Below, piece after piece: positions 10,360 to 17,612 of a stretch of DNA of 64,000 bases (position 1 is the first letter of the stretch; the number at the start of each line of letters is the position of its first letter). Origin of the DNA: Acholoe squamosa (Eukaryota; Annelida; Polychaeta; Phyllodocida; Polynoidae). The position numbers and the translations under genes were made by a program. The stretch covers positions 40,427,250-40,491,249 of the forward strand of contig OX439051.1 in NCBI GenBank assembly GCA_949317995.1, written 5' to 3'. The notes beneath the pieces are model-generated. The model did not search any database and was not told the DNA's origin. It worked only from the letters and a program-made list of their open reading frames with translations.

Positions 10360-11736
10360 CTAGTTTCCCGATGGAATAACATCCTTTCCCGTCTCGGGGG
10401 CCCCCCCAGGTTTGTCAGTTCTCCTGTTGGGGCACTCCCGCTTGAAATGCCCTTCCTGACCGCACCCATAGCAGGCAGTACTCCGCCTCTTCTTCTCGGT
10501 GGAGAGAGGCTCCTCCATCTTCTTAGCCATACGGTCCATTAGCTCCACCATTTTATCCATCCTGTCGGTGTTGGTTTTGAGATGCTCATTTACCGACGCA
10601 TCAGCGGTCCTAACCCTCTGCGATGTTTCCTGCTCCACCTTCAGGTAGGCTTCTGCCCCCACGGCTGTCATGACGGCAGCTTGTAGGTCCTTTGGCTGTG
10701 ACTGATAGACCCATTGTCTTAGAGGATTATCCAAACATAGCAGGAATCTGTCCAAAACCAGGGTGTCTGTAGTTCGGGCGTCGGCCTCGGGGTAAGCTAG
10801 TCGGGTGTACTTCATCAGATCCTCCCTCAATTCTTGCAACGCCTCCCCCTTCCTCCGTACCCTGGTGCGGAGGACAGCTTTATAGGTCTCTTCTTGATTG
10901 GTGGGCTCGAACCTTTCGACCAGCGCCTTCCGGAGTTCGGTGTACCCTTCCGGCGTAGCAGGTTTTCTGCCGTTCAACAGCCTCCGAGCGGCCCCCGCCA
11001 AACTCAGCCCTAGGAACATGCCTGCCTCAGCCTCGTCCCATCCATTCACCTTCACACACAGGTCGAAGTGGTTGAGGTAATCGCCTAGATCCCCCGTCCC
11101 GTCGTATTTTGTGGGTTTAACCACCGGCTTTCCTTTTGCACTCACTTCGCCGTCAGCTCCGCCAGATAGGGACGGCAACGCAGGTAACCGGGTTTCATCC
11201 ACTGATGGCTGCTCTCCCCCGATCACCTCTTTTTTTACCGTCATCCCCTCTCCCTTGTTGTCAGGGCCCTCCGTCCCTCTTCCTTCCTCCCGTCCCTCCG
11301 CTGCCGGTTTCATCTTCCTATGCTTTGAGAGAGTCTCTAGGAGCTGGTCCCACTCCTCCTCCGTCCAATCCTCTGACCCTTCCTCCAATCTCCTCCGAGT
11401 CATGCTTGAAGTATTTTCAGTCTTGCCTCTGGGTTGGCGCCTCCCCCGGCTAGGCCTCCGGGGTATCTCCCTCTCCACCTCCTCCTTCTCCCATGGCCAT
11501 CTGAAGTCGTTTACGGGACTTGCACGCCCTCCTCCCACCTCTACCTGGTTGCCTTCCCCCGTCCAATTCCGATCCATAGGCTCCTCCTGCCTTTCGGGGT
11601 ATGGTTCCCCAGGTCTGCTTTCTGCGGGTCTTCTGATTGTCACCTCCTCGTCCACTACTTCCAAGAGGGTCCCCCGACCAACTCCTTCTCCTTCCAATTT
11701 CAATGAGTCTGTTCCCGTTATCCTTGCCTCCGCCAT
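10360..11736 (-). CDS. gag: Gypsy Gag (capsid and nucleocapsid)
   Basis: 458 codons, starting at the ATG about 40 bases after the primer-binding site on the minus strand. The first ~170 residues are charged and low in complexity. The middle (about 180-370) looks like a retrotransposon capsid, including a tryptophan-containing stretch around LGDYLNHFDLCVKVNGWDE and a helical region with REDLMKYTRLAYPEA. The C-terminus has one canonical zinc knuckle, CYGCGQEGHFKREC (residues 422-435), which in this family binds genomic RNA for packaging. The frame ends at the slippery heptamer, and pol follows in the -1 frame. Capsid assignment is by position and general character; the knuckle is seen directly. 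Confidence 0.9.
   Translation of the reverse strand: MAEARITGTDSLKLEGEGVGRGTLLEVVDEEVTIRRPAESRPGEPYPERQEEPMDRNWTGEGNQVEVGGGRASPVNDFRWPWEKEEVEREIPRRPSRGRRQPRGKTENTSSMTRRRLEEGSEDWTEEEWDQLLETLSKHRKMKPAAEGREEGRGTEGPDNKGEGMTVKKEVIGGEQPSVDETRLPALPSLSGGADGEVSAKGKPVVKPTKYDGTGDLGDYLNHFDLCVKVNGWDEAEAGMFLGLSLAGAARRLLNGRKPATPEGYTELRKALVERFEPTNQEETYKAVLRTRVRRKGEALQELREDLMKYTRLAYPEADARTTDTLVLDRFLLCLDNPLRQWVYQSQPKDLQAAVMTAVGAEAYLKVEQETSQRVRTADASVNEHLKTNTDRMDKMVELMDRMAKKMEEPLSTEKKRRSTACYGCGQEGHFKRECPNRRTDKPGGAPETGKDVIPSGN
10363..10369 (-). promoter_or_regulatory. -1 ribosomal slippery heptamer GGGAAAC
   Basis: On the minus strand the gag frame ends G GGA AAC followed at once by the gag stop. This is an X XXY YYZ slippery heptamer in the correct phase, and the -1 frame after it runs openly into pol. 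-1 frameshifting between gag and pol is a known expression route in LTR retroelements. A stimulatory RNA structure downstream was not tested. Confidence 0.75.
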
Positions 11737-11760
11737 CTCTAGTCCTGCGTGGATCCGTTG

Positions 11761-11778
11761 AAAACACCGCTGTCACCA
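11761..11778 (-). other. Primer-binding site of the gypsy element
   Basis: Two bases inside the 5' LTR the minus strand reads TGGTGACAGCGGTG. It starts with the TGG that pairs with a tRNA 3' CCA. The discriminator and acceptor bases would fit a leucine-type tRNA, but I cannot assign the tRNA without a search. Confidence 0.75.
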
Positions 11779-11779
11779 A

Positions 11780-12166
11780 TGTAGCGCTCTCCAAGCTCCT
11801 CCGGATAAGAGAATGACGACCAGTAACACGGACAAGTATAATTAACGTGAATTCTTTATTGCCTGGCTTGCTCTGCCACACCAGCTAAGTATATCTCTAT
11901 CTATATGCCGCTGCTCCTCCTCTCTGGTGCAAGTGCCGGTGCGTCCTATAGCCACCCCAATCTCAGACTGCCTGTCCGGTGGGACACCTCCAGTATTTAT
12001 ACACTTGCAAGTCCACCGGCGCTGGTGTATGTACAACATACACCGCCGCCGAAGACGCTACTCCGAATAACACAATGCTGACGTGACTCCGCCTCCGCCG
12101 GCTTCCCCCCGCCCCCATGCCAGGATGGTTTCGGGATCCACCGACGTCGGCTCGGTCTACGCCACA
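11780..12166 (-). repeat. 5' LTR of the gypsy element, with promoter
   Basis: 387 bp, apparently identical to 1803-2189. Minus-strand TATAAATA at 11994-12001 and AATAAA at 11855-11860 mark the likely U3 promoter and the R-region poly(A) signal. The outer edge abuts an AT run. Confidence 0.95.
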
Positions 12167-12185
12167 ATATATATATATATATATA

Positions 12186-12327
12186 TATAGGGCATTAGCA
12201 CATTAGGCTATGGAGGCCGCCATTAGACCCCGACTGCACTATGACTAACACCTTCAGCCCCCGTCTCCGCAGTAAATGCCAGGGATGCTTCCCATTGGTC
12301 AATAATACAATAGCCATGTGCCGTATA
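12186..12327 (+). repeat. 142-bp dispersed repeat, copy 1
   Basis: Matches 59098-59239 over 142 bp without gaps and with about two mismatches. The ends TATAGGGC and GCCGTATA form a 7-of-8 inverted pair, so a small MITE-like element is possible. Family not recognised. Confidence 0.75.
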
Positions 12328-12917
12328 AAGAGCATAGATAAACTAGTGAAATATGCGAGGAGAAGCATAAAGAGAATGAGAAGAAAATCCACATGAGGTG
12401 CCCTAAATATTCTTTAGAGAAACTCAGGTGCCGGGTGAGAAACGATATAGATAATTTTGTGTAATTCTTTGCAAATTCAAAAATTGAAATAATGGATGCC
12501 ACTGCAGATATGGATGACCATTGACAATCACCAGGTTAATTAGAACTACGTATACTGTCAATGCATCAGCCATGGATTTCCAGTAATTTCCCAACTGTGT
12601 GTTTTCACCCTGCATAATCCTGATGCCATGTTAAATGAATCTAATACCTGGCATTATTTTGAGACCAATTTTGTCAACTAAAATCTGCATTCCAATATTC
12701 CTTCATCAGAAATGGGAAATAAATCAAATGGGATTGATGCCGGATCAGCCTTGAATTCTGCGTATTAAGTATCAAGTATTTAAATCAAGCCATGGCCTGC
12801 TTGGCTTCCCAAATTGAAAAAGTTATAGATGTAGAGAGGATACTCCGAATCCAAATGGTTACATCAGAAGAGACAGACAACCCTTTTTAGTGAAATCATT
12901 CTTGATGTAAAGAACAC
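12328..12917. other. Non-coding stretch
   Basis: AT-rich sequence between the 142-bp repeat and the MITE-like repeat. Nothing recognisable seen. Confidence 0.5.
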
Positions 12918-13026
12918 ATTGTAAAACCATGGATATAAGCCGCACCAATGTATAAGCCACACCCTGACTTTGGGAGAAAGCTATAAGCCACAGGAGGGTC
13001 TGAAGTGGTGCCCATTTCTTAGTAAA

Positions 13027-13030
<4 letters not shown>
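12918..13030 (+). repeat. Left half of a MITE-like repeat split by a DIRS element
   Basis: Begins with ATTGTAAAACC followed by ATAAGCCGCACC. The right half (17498-17612) ends with an imperfect inverted copy (GCGGCTTATACG, then GGGGTTACAG). Related sequence occurs near 43390-43500 and 56950-57070. In the 56.9 kb copy the two halves are joined through a short TATA run, which suggests that this one was interrupted by the DIRS-like element and its AT tracts. Confidence 0.6.

Positions 13031-13080
<50 letters not shown>
13031..13080. repeat. (AT)n microsatellite
   Basis: Fifty bases of uninterrupted AT dinucleotide directly before the DIRS-like element. Confidence 0.97.
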
Positions 13081-13082
<2 letters not shown>

Positions 13083-13159
13083 AACTATATACACTCGTGT
13101 ATATTTATATAATTAGCCGCGGACGGTTAGGGACTACTTGCAGCTCGTAAGGATACCAA

Positions 13160-13206
13160 TGATGTCATAGTATGACGTCATAGTCAACAACCCACTGGTA
13201 TAAAAG
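13160..13206 (+). promoter_or_regulatory. CRE-like and TATA motifs of DIRS copy 1
   Basis: TGATGTCA (13160-13167), the palindrome TGACGTCA (13173-13180, a CRE/ATF consensus) and TATAAAAG (13199-13206) lie about 120-165 bp before gag. The TGACGTCA and TATAAAAG are kept in the sister copy (48834-48841 and 48807-48814), which supports a Pol II promoter. Binding itself is inferred. Confidence 0.55.
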
Positions 13207-13324
13207 AGGTGGTTTCAAAGTAACCGTCAATTGGCTCGATTCATCTGTACAGGTAACACCGCGCTGGGTGTACCTGAAAAATTTTAACGGTTTTATTGAT
13301 TGATATTTGATTTTTCGAATCAAG

Positions 13325-14350
13325 ATGGGGAGAAAATCAACTAGAGGTGCCAAAGCGGCTAATGCTTCTAAAAAATCGGCTAAATCGGCAAAGAAAACGG
13401 TGGAATCGGTCAATTCAGGATTTGCGAGTAAGCTAGATTCTTCTGGGGTGGATCGGAGATCCATCTCGCCCAACCACGCTAAGGGTTTAGGAGGGGAACA
13501 GCTCATTGACCAGGCAGAGAGACTGGAATTGTTGGAAGATGAATTGTGCAGTATCAAAGGCTTGCTGCAGGAGCTGGTGGCTGGAAAGGACCAAAAAGAC
13601 GAGACGAAATCTACCAAGGGGGCATGGCAGCAGGCACGTGCGAATGTTTGTCAACGGCCAGTGACGTCATATCACCGAGAGCGCAGCCGCGTATCCAGGC
13701 AGCGGTCTCCGAGCGTCCTTAGCGACAGTTCTAAATGGGACGATGTTGGGCATCATGGTTGTCGCAGAAGATCGTTTTCCGCTCGTCACAGACCTTGGTC
13801 ATCATCAAGAGGGTCGTCAATGGATTCATCTGCATCCAAGCTTCACACCAATACCAAATGTGGTGAGTTTGACCATGAAATATATGTAAAAAAACGGGAA
13901 AAGATCGACACCGTTGAGAAATTGATGCTAGTCAACTTGAATTTTGTCTTGGATTATTACAAAGATAACAGTGATGTAGAAGGCATGTTAAAACATCTCC
14001 AAGTTCTGGTTGAGAAAGCTGGGACAAGAATGTATACAGTAGCAGCCCTATTGGCCTACGACAAATCGGTTAGGACCAGGGCAAATAAGGATGGGATAGA
14101 AGCTTTTGGGGTGATAGACAACTCTGACATTCTTAGGCACTTATCATATGATGGTACTGTCCAGGCACAGAAGGCATACGCCGCCAAGACTAGGAATGGT
14201 ATCAAACAAAAAATCTCAAATAACTCTTGCTATGCTTTTAATAGAGCAGAAGGTTGTGTAAGGGACCCCTGTAAGTATAAACATGTTTGCAGTGGTTGCA
14301 GTTCCTCTGGACATGGTAAAACTGAATGCCAAAAATCCAGGAATGAATAG
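13325..14350 (+). CDS. gag: DIRS-like Gag, copy 1
   Basis: 341 codons from the ATG with an A at -3 and G at +4. The sister copy starts at the same methionine, so the more upstream Met at 13307 is not preferred. The N-terminus is basic (Lys/Ser-rich), followed by a predicted coiled-coil-like stretch around QAERLELLEDELCSIKGLL and an Arg/Ser-rich stretch. The central region (about 190-290) is the best conserved and probably the capsid-like part. The C-terminus has a compact zinc module (residues 302-335): C-x8-C-x4-C-x3-H followed at once by C-x2-C-x4-H-x4-C, i.e. a CCCH finger joined to a CCHC knuckle. An RNA-packaging role is inferred from position and the knuckle. Confidence 0.85.
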   Translation: MGRKSTRGAKAANASKKSAKSAKKTVESVNSGFASKLDSSGVDRRSISPNHAKGLGGEQLIDQAERLELLEDELCSIKGLLQELVAGKDQKDETKSTKGAWQQARANVCQRPVTSYHRERSRVSRQRSPSVLSDSSKWDDVGHHGCRRRSFSARHRPWSSSRGSSMDSSASKLHTNTKCGEFDHEIYVKKREKIDTVEKLMLVNLNFVLDYYKDNSDVEGMLKHLQVLVEKAGTRMYTVAALLAYDKSVRTRANKDGIEAFGVIDNSDILRHLSYDGTVQAQKAYAAKTRNGIKQKISNNSCYAFNRAEGCVRDPCKYKHVCSGCSSSGHGKTECQKSRNE

Positions 14351-14395
14351 GAAACTGCAGGTGGTCGATGTCCCATAGCTGGTAATGATTTTTGT

Positions 14396-16357
14396 TTGAT
14401 GCCTGACCAAGTTATGGTAGGTGTGGTAGATGTCGACTTGCCTTCACAAACTCCAGTACAGGAGGTGAATGATACGGAGATGGTTAGGGATTGTATTTCC
14501 TTGACTGACTCCATAGCGGGACAAAATATTCTCCAAGAATTTAATTCTTTAGGAAATGATATAGATGTTACTTGTAATAGTCTAATACAGGTTGGTAATG
14601 AACCCCTTTTTACTGTTAGTGTCGCAGATTTGCCCAGCATCAGGGTATATGACGATTGTATAAAAGGTGTATGTACGTGTGTTCATTACATTGGTGGTGA
14701 GAGAGCTCAAATTTTACCATGTAGAGTAGCTTCTTTCCTTCAACAAAACGGTCTTATTGATATTAATGGCACAAAGGCTGATTTTCTATGGCATGGTATT
14801 GTTCAAGGTTTTAAAATTGTGGATCCGGACTGTCAAACTACGTATGATTGTAAAAATTATAAATCAATCCTGGAGGGAAGATTTTATAATGAGTATTGTG
14901 GTATATTATTAGACGAGTTGGAGGCAGGTCTAGTCTCAAAGAGTGTTAGTAAACCTCGTTGTATCCATGCTCTAGATGGTGTAGAAAAGTCAAATGGGAA
15001 GTTAAGACCTATAACTGACTGCAGTATGCCTGATAAAATATCTATTAACAATTTTATGGGTACCACTAGCTCGACTTTTTCCTATAATAATATTAGCACG
15101 GTGACTGCTCAGTTGAATAAGGACGATTTCATGAGTGTGGTGGATTTAAAGTCAGCTTACAGGTCTATAAGTGTATATGCACCTCATATAACCATGCAGG
15201 GTTTCAGATGGGATTTTGGGCATGGCGAGGATTATTATGTAAGCAACAGGTTAACATTTGGCCTGAAATGTCCTCCATATATTTTTAATAGGATCTCTGA
15301 TTTTATTGTGGAGGTAGCAAAATTCTACGGTGTAGAAAGAATTGTAAATTATCTAGATGATTTTATAATTATCGCAAATTCTTATGAAGAATGCCTCAGA
15401 CAGAGAAATTTACTAACAGAATGTATGGAATATATGGGTTTTGTCATCTCCAAGGAAAAGGTAACCGACCCAGCACAGGAGTGCAAATTTTTAGGTATTC
15501 TGATTAATTCTGTTGAACTGCAGTTAACTCTACCTAGGGATAAGATAGACAAAATGAAGAGCATTTTATCAGAGAATGTCAATAGGAAATTTATTTCCAA
15601 GAAGAACCTGGAGAGGATTGGAGGTTTCATGTCCTTTTGCTCACAGGTGGTTAAGGGTGGTAGAACGTTCAGCAGGAGAGTCTTTGATTTGTGTGCACGA
15701 GCTAAGCCTAGGGGCTATATAAAAATTTCTGAATGTACCAGACGAGACATTCAGTGGTGGTTGGATTTTTGTGACACTTTTAACTGTAAAAGTTTAATCC
15801 TTAACGACTTGGTTAATATGTCAATGTACTCTGAGTCCTCTGTTAGGGGGTTTGGAGCATGGATGGGTGATGATTTTCTCTATGGTGACTGGACTTCATA
15901 TGATAGGTTTAATCTAGGTACAGGCCATTTTGCTTCTCCCCCAATTTTGGATAGGTTTAAAGACCATCATAGAAATATAAATGTATATGAGTTATACCCG
16001 GTCATGGTTGGTTTGAAGCGTTGGATTTCAAATTGTAAAAATAAAAGAATACACTGTATTACTGATAATATGCAGGTGCTGGCAATGATAAATACGGGTA
16101 GGTCCAGGAACAAGTTATGTATGGAGTGGTTAAGGGAAATTTTCTGGCTTTGCTTCATTAACAATGTGGAGGTATATGCAACCTATATTAAGTCAGAGGA
16201 CAATATCCTGGCCGACCAACTATCTAGACTTGCCTATAAGGGTATTCTGAGCAAATGTATAAACTCTCTCCGTGAAAATGATATGTGTTGCTTTAATTCC
16301 AGAGTGGGAGAGATTACTAAACAGAAAAAGGTTACTTTTAGCCCAGAGTGTGTCTGA
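14396..16357 (+). CDS. DIRS-like reverse transcriptase and RNase H, copy 1
   Basis: 653 codons in the same frame as gag. Residues ~1-185 form a linker conserved with the sister copy. RT spans about 190-425: GKLRPITDCS, VVDLKSAYRS (palm aspartate), LTFGLKCPPYIF and the catalytic YLDD at 319-322. RNase H spans about 475-612, with YELYPV, CITDNMQVLAM and NILADQLSRL carrying the expected acidic positions. The arrangement and the DIRS-type RNase H (RGFGAW, EDNILADQLSR) fit DIRS-order elements. Its 3' end overlaps the recombinase frame by 86 bases, a typical compact DIRS arrangement. Confidence 0.93.
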   Translation: MMPDQVMVGVVDVDLPSQTPVQEVNDTEMVRDCISLTDSIAGQNILQEFNSLGNDIDVTCNSLIQVGNEPLFTVSVADLPSIRVYDDCIKGVCTCVHYIGGERAQILPCRVASFLQQNGLIDINGTKADFLWHGIVQGFKIVDPDCQTTYDCKNYKSILEGRFYNEYCGILLDELEAGLVSKSVSKPRCIHALDGVEKSNGKLRPITDCSMPDKISINNFMGTTSSTFSYNNISTVTAQLNKDDFMSVVDLKSAYRSISVYAPHITMQGFRWDFGHGEDYYVSNRLTFGLKCPPYIFNRISDFIVEVAKFYGVERIVNYLDDFIIIANSYEECLRQRNLLTECMEYMGFVISKEKVTDPAQECKFLGILINSVELQLTLPRDKIDKMKSILSENVNRKFISKKNLERIGGFMSFCSQVVKGGRTFSRRVFDLCARAKPRGYIKISECTRRDIQWWLDFCDTFNCKSLILNDLVNMSMYSESSVRGFGAWMGDDFLYGDWTSYDRFNLGTGHFASPPILDRFKDHHRNINVYELYPVMVGLKRWISNCKNKRIHCITDNMQVLAMINTGRSRNKLCMEWLREIFWLCFINNVEVYATYIKSEDNILADQLSRLAYKGILSKCINSLRENDMCCFNSRVGEITKQKKVTFSPECV

Positions 16358-17225
16358 AAATATGAGGAGAGCAAGGAACCAACAACTTAAAAGGTATAAG
16401 AAATTTTGTAAAAAATTTTGTTTACAAACTTTTCCTTGTTCTCCCTCTCAAGGTTCCATATATGCAGTTTACTTATCTGATTTTATGAAGCCATCATCTG
16501 TAAAATATTATTTGTCTGCGGTTTGGTATTTTCAAAAAATTAAAGGCTATCCTGATTATAGTAGTAATTTCATGTTTAAAAAGACCCTTGATGGCATTGA
16601 CAGGCGTTCTACCTGTTCAGCCAGAGTTATTCACCATTATTCTCCAAAAGACATGTTGAGGTTAAGATCATTCTTGGATCTAACCAACATGGCAGACTTC
16701 AAATTTTGGATGGCAATTTTAACATGCTATAGGGGTGTGTTACGAGTGGGGCATGTGGTTGAGTCTCCACATTCCTTAAAAGTTGGTGATATTAAATTTC
16801 ATCGAGATTATTTGTCTATGTGTATCAGGACATCCAAGACTGATCAGCTTGGTAAAAGTTCATTTAATATCTATTTGTCAAAAGATGTTAATTCCCCACT
16901 ATGTCCTTATCTAGGTCTGAAAAAGTTGTGCTGGGGTAGGAGTAGCGGAGAGTATCTGTTTAATTCTAAGGGTAATCCTCTTCAGTACCAGTATGTCAAC
17001 TCCAGGTTAAAGTCTTTGTCCTTTCAAGCTGGTATCGAGGGCTGTGTCTCCACCCATTCCTTAAGGCACGGTGGTGCTACGTTATTAAAAGATGCTGGAC
17101 TCAGTATAGAGTCTATCAAAAAGAGGGTTAATTGGAAATCCAACTCTGTTTTTAAATATTTACATAATTACAAAGATGAATTATTGGAGTTGGATAGGGT
17201 GTGTCAATCTCATTTGCAATGTTGA
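16272..17225 (+). CDS. DIRS-like tyrosine recombinase, copy 1
   Basis: 317 codons, starting inside the end of the RT-RNase H frame. The N-terminal ~110 residues resemble a core-binding domain (RYKKFCKKF, FMKPSSVKYYLSAVW). The catalytic domain shows RGVLRVGH (first Arg near 154-158), Lys near 190 (RTSKTDQ), THSLRHGGAT (H262, R265) and a C-terminal Tyr at 296 in FKYLHNY. These are the R-K-HxxR-Y residues of tyrosine recombinases. The enzyme is expected to insert a circular cDNA by site-specific recombination, without making target duplications; none is seen here. Start codon choice is uncertain. Confidence 0.92.
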   Translation: MKMICVALIPEWERLLNRKRLLLAQSVSENMRRARNQQLKRYKKFCKKFCLQTFPCSPSQGSIYAVYLSDFMKPSSVKYYLSAVWYFQKIKGYPDYSSNFMFKKTLDGIDRRSTCSARVIHHYSPKDMLRLRSFLDLTNMADFKFWMAILTCYRGVLRVGHVVESPHSLKVGDIKFHRDYLSMCIRTSKTDQLGKSSFNIYLSKDVNSPLCPYLGLKKLCWGRSSGEYLFNSKGNPLQYQYVNSRLKSLSFQAGIEGCVSTHSLRHGGATLLKDAGLSIESIKKRVNWKSNSVFKYLHNYKDELLELDRVCQSHLQC

Positions 17226-17443
17226 TTGATATGTGTTTTCACATGTGTTTGGCGTGTTTTTGTGTGTTTTTGGCATGTATGTTGCTGATAGCCCCAAGGT
17301 CAGTAACCCACCAAACTCATGTGTTCTGTGATAGATCATTCATTACATGATATTATATTAATACATTACTACCGGTACATCTGGTATTTATTATATTCTC
17401 TTCCATACATTACCGGTATATATTTTCCCTGGTAGCGAGATAA

Positions 17444-17445
<2 letters not shown>

Positions 17446-17497
<52 letters not shown>
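17446..17497. repeat. (AT)n microsatellite
   Basis: Fifty-two bases of AT repeat directly after the DIRS-like element, mirroring the tract at its other end. Confidence 0.97.
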
Positions 17498-17501
<4 letters not shown>

Positions 17502-17612
17502 CCTGCCTATAAGATACACCTTCAATCTTCAATCCCTGGATATGCTACAAGCCACACAAGGTGTCTGGAATGGTCTATAAGCTGCGGCTTATACGTTGGG
17601 GTTACAGTATTT
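17498..17612 (+). repeat. Right half of the split MITE-like repeat
   Basis: Contains AAAACCCTGCCTATAAG, then GGTGTCTGGAATGGTCTAT and GCGGCTTATACGTTGGGGTT. The end is an imperfect inverted match to the start of the left half (12918). See 12918-13030. Confidence 0.6.

Larger units (their letters stand above)
1803..12166 (-). mobile_element. Ty3/gypsy LTR retrotransposon, complete-looking
   Basis: A 10,364-bp element on the minus strand bounded by two 387-bp direct repeats that begin TGTAGCG and end CGCCACA. Reading on the minus strand the order is 5' LTR (11780-12166), primer-binding site, gag, pol (protease, RT, RNase H, integrase, long extension), about 1 kb of 3' non-coding sequence, a polypurine tract and the 3' LTR (1803-2189). 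The domain order with integrase after RNase H is that of Ty3/gypsy (Metaviridae). The 4 bases on each side are ATAT, compatible with a target duplication, although the target is itself an AT run. The LTRs look identical and both main frames are open, so the copy looks whole and very young. It is clearly richer in G+C than the surrounding DNA. I saw no envelope-like transmembrane protein. Confidence 0.95.
13081..17445 (+). mobile_element. DIRS-like tyrosine-recombinase retrotransposon, copy 1
   Basis: A 4,365-bp element whose ends were set by comparison with the sister copy at 44571-48933 (4,363 bp): both start GGAACTATATACAC and end GCGAGATAACTT, then run into AT tracts. The order is promoter region, gag, RT-RNase H, then a tyrosine recombinase that overlaps the RT-RNase H frame. 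RT plus a tyrosine recombinase in place of a DDE integrase defines the DIRS order. No long inverted terminal repeat is visible, so assignment to DIRS, PAT or Ngaro groups is left open. In both copies gag and pol share a reading frame and are separated by a family-shared gag terminator, so reinitiation or read-through is possible. All three frames are open and the copy looks whole. Confidence 0.92.

Noticed and set aside
3267-11761. Many plus-strand open frames of 60-220 codons across the gypsy element
   Set aside because: They are antisense shadows of the GC-rich gag and pol frames, Ser/Pro-rich and without domains.
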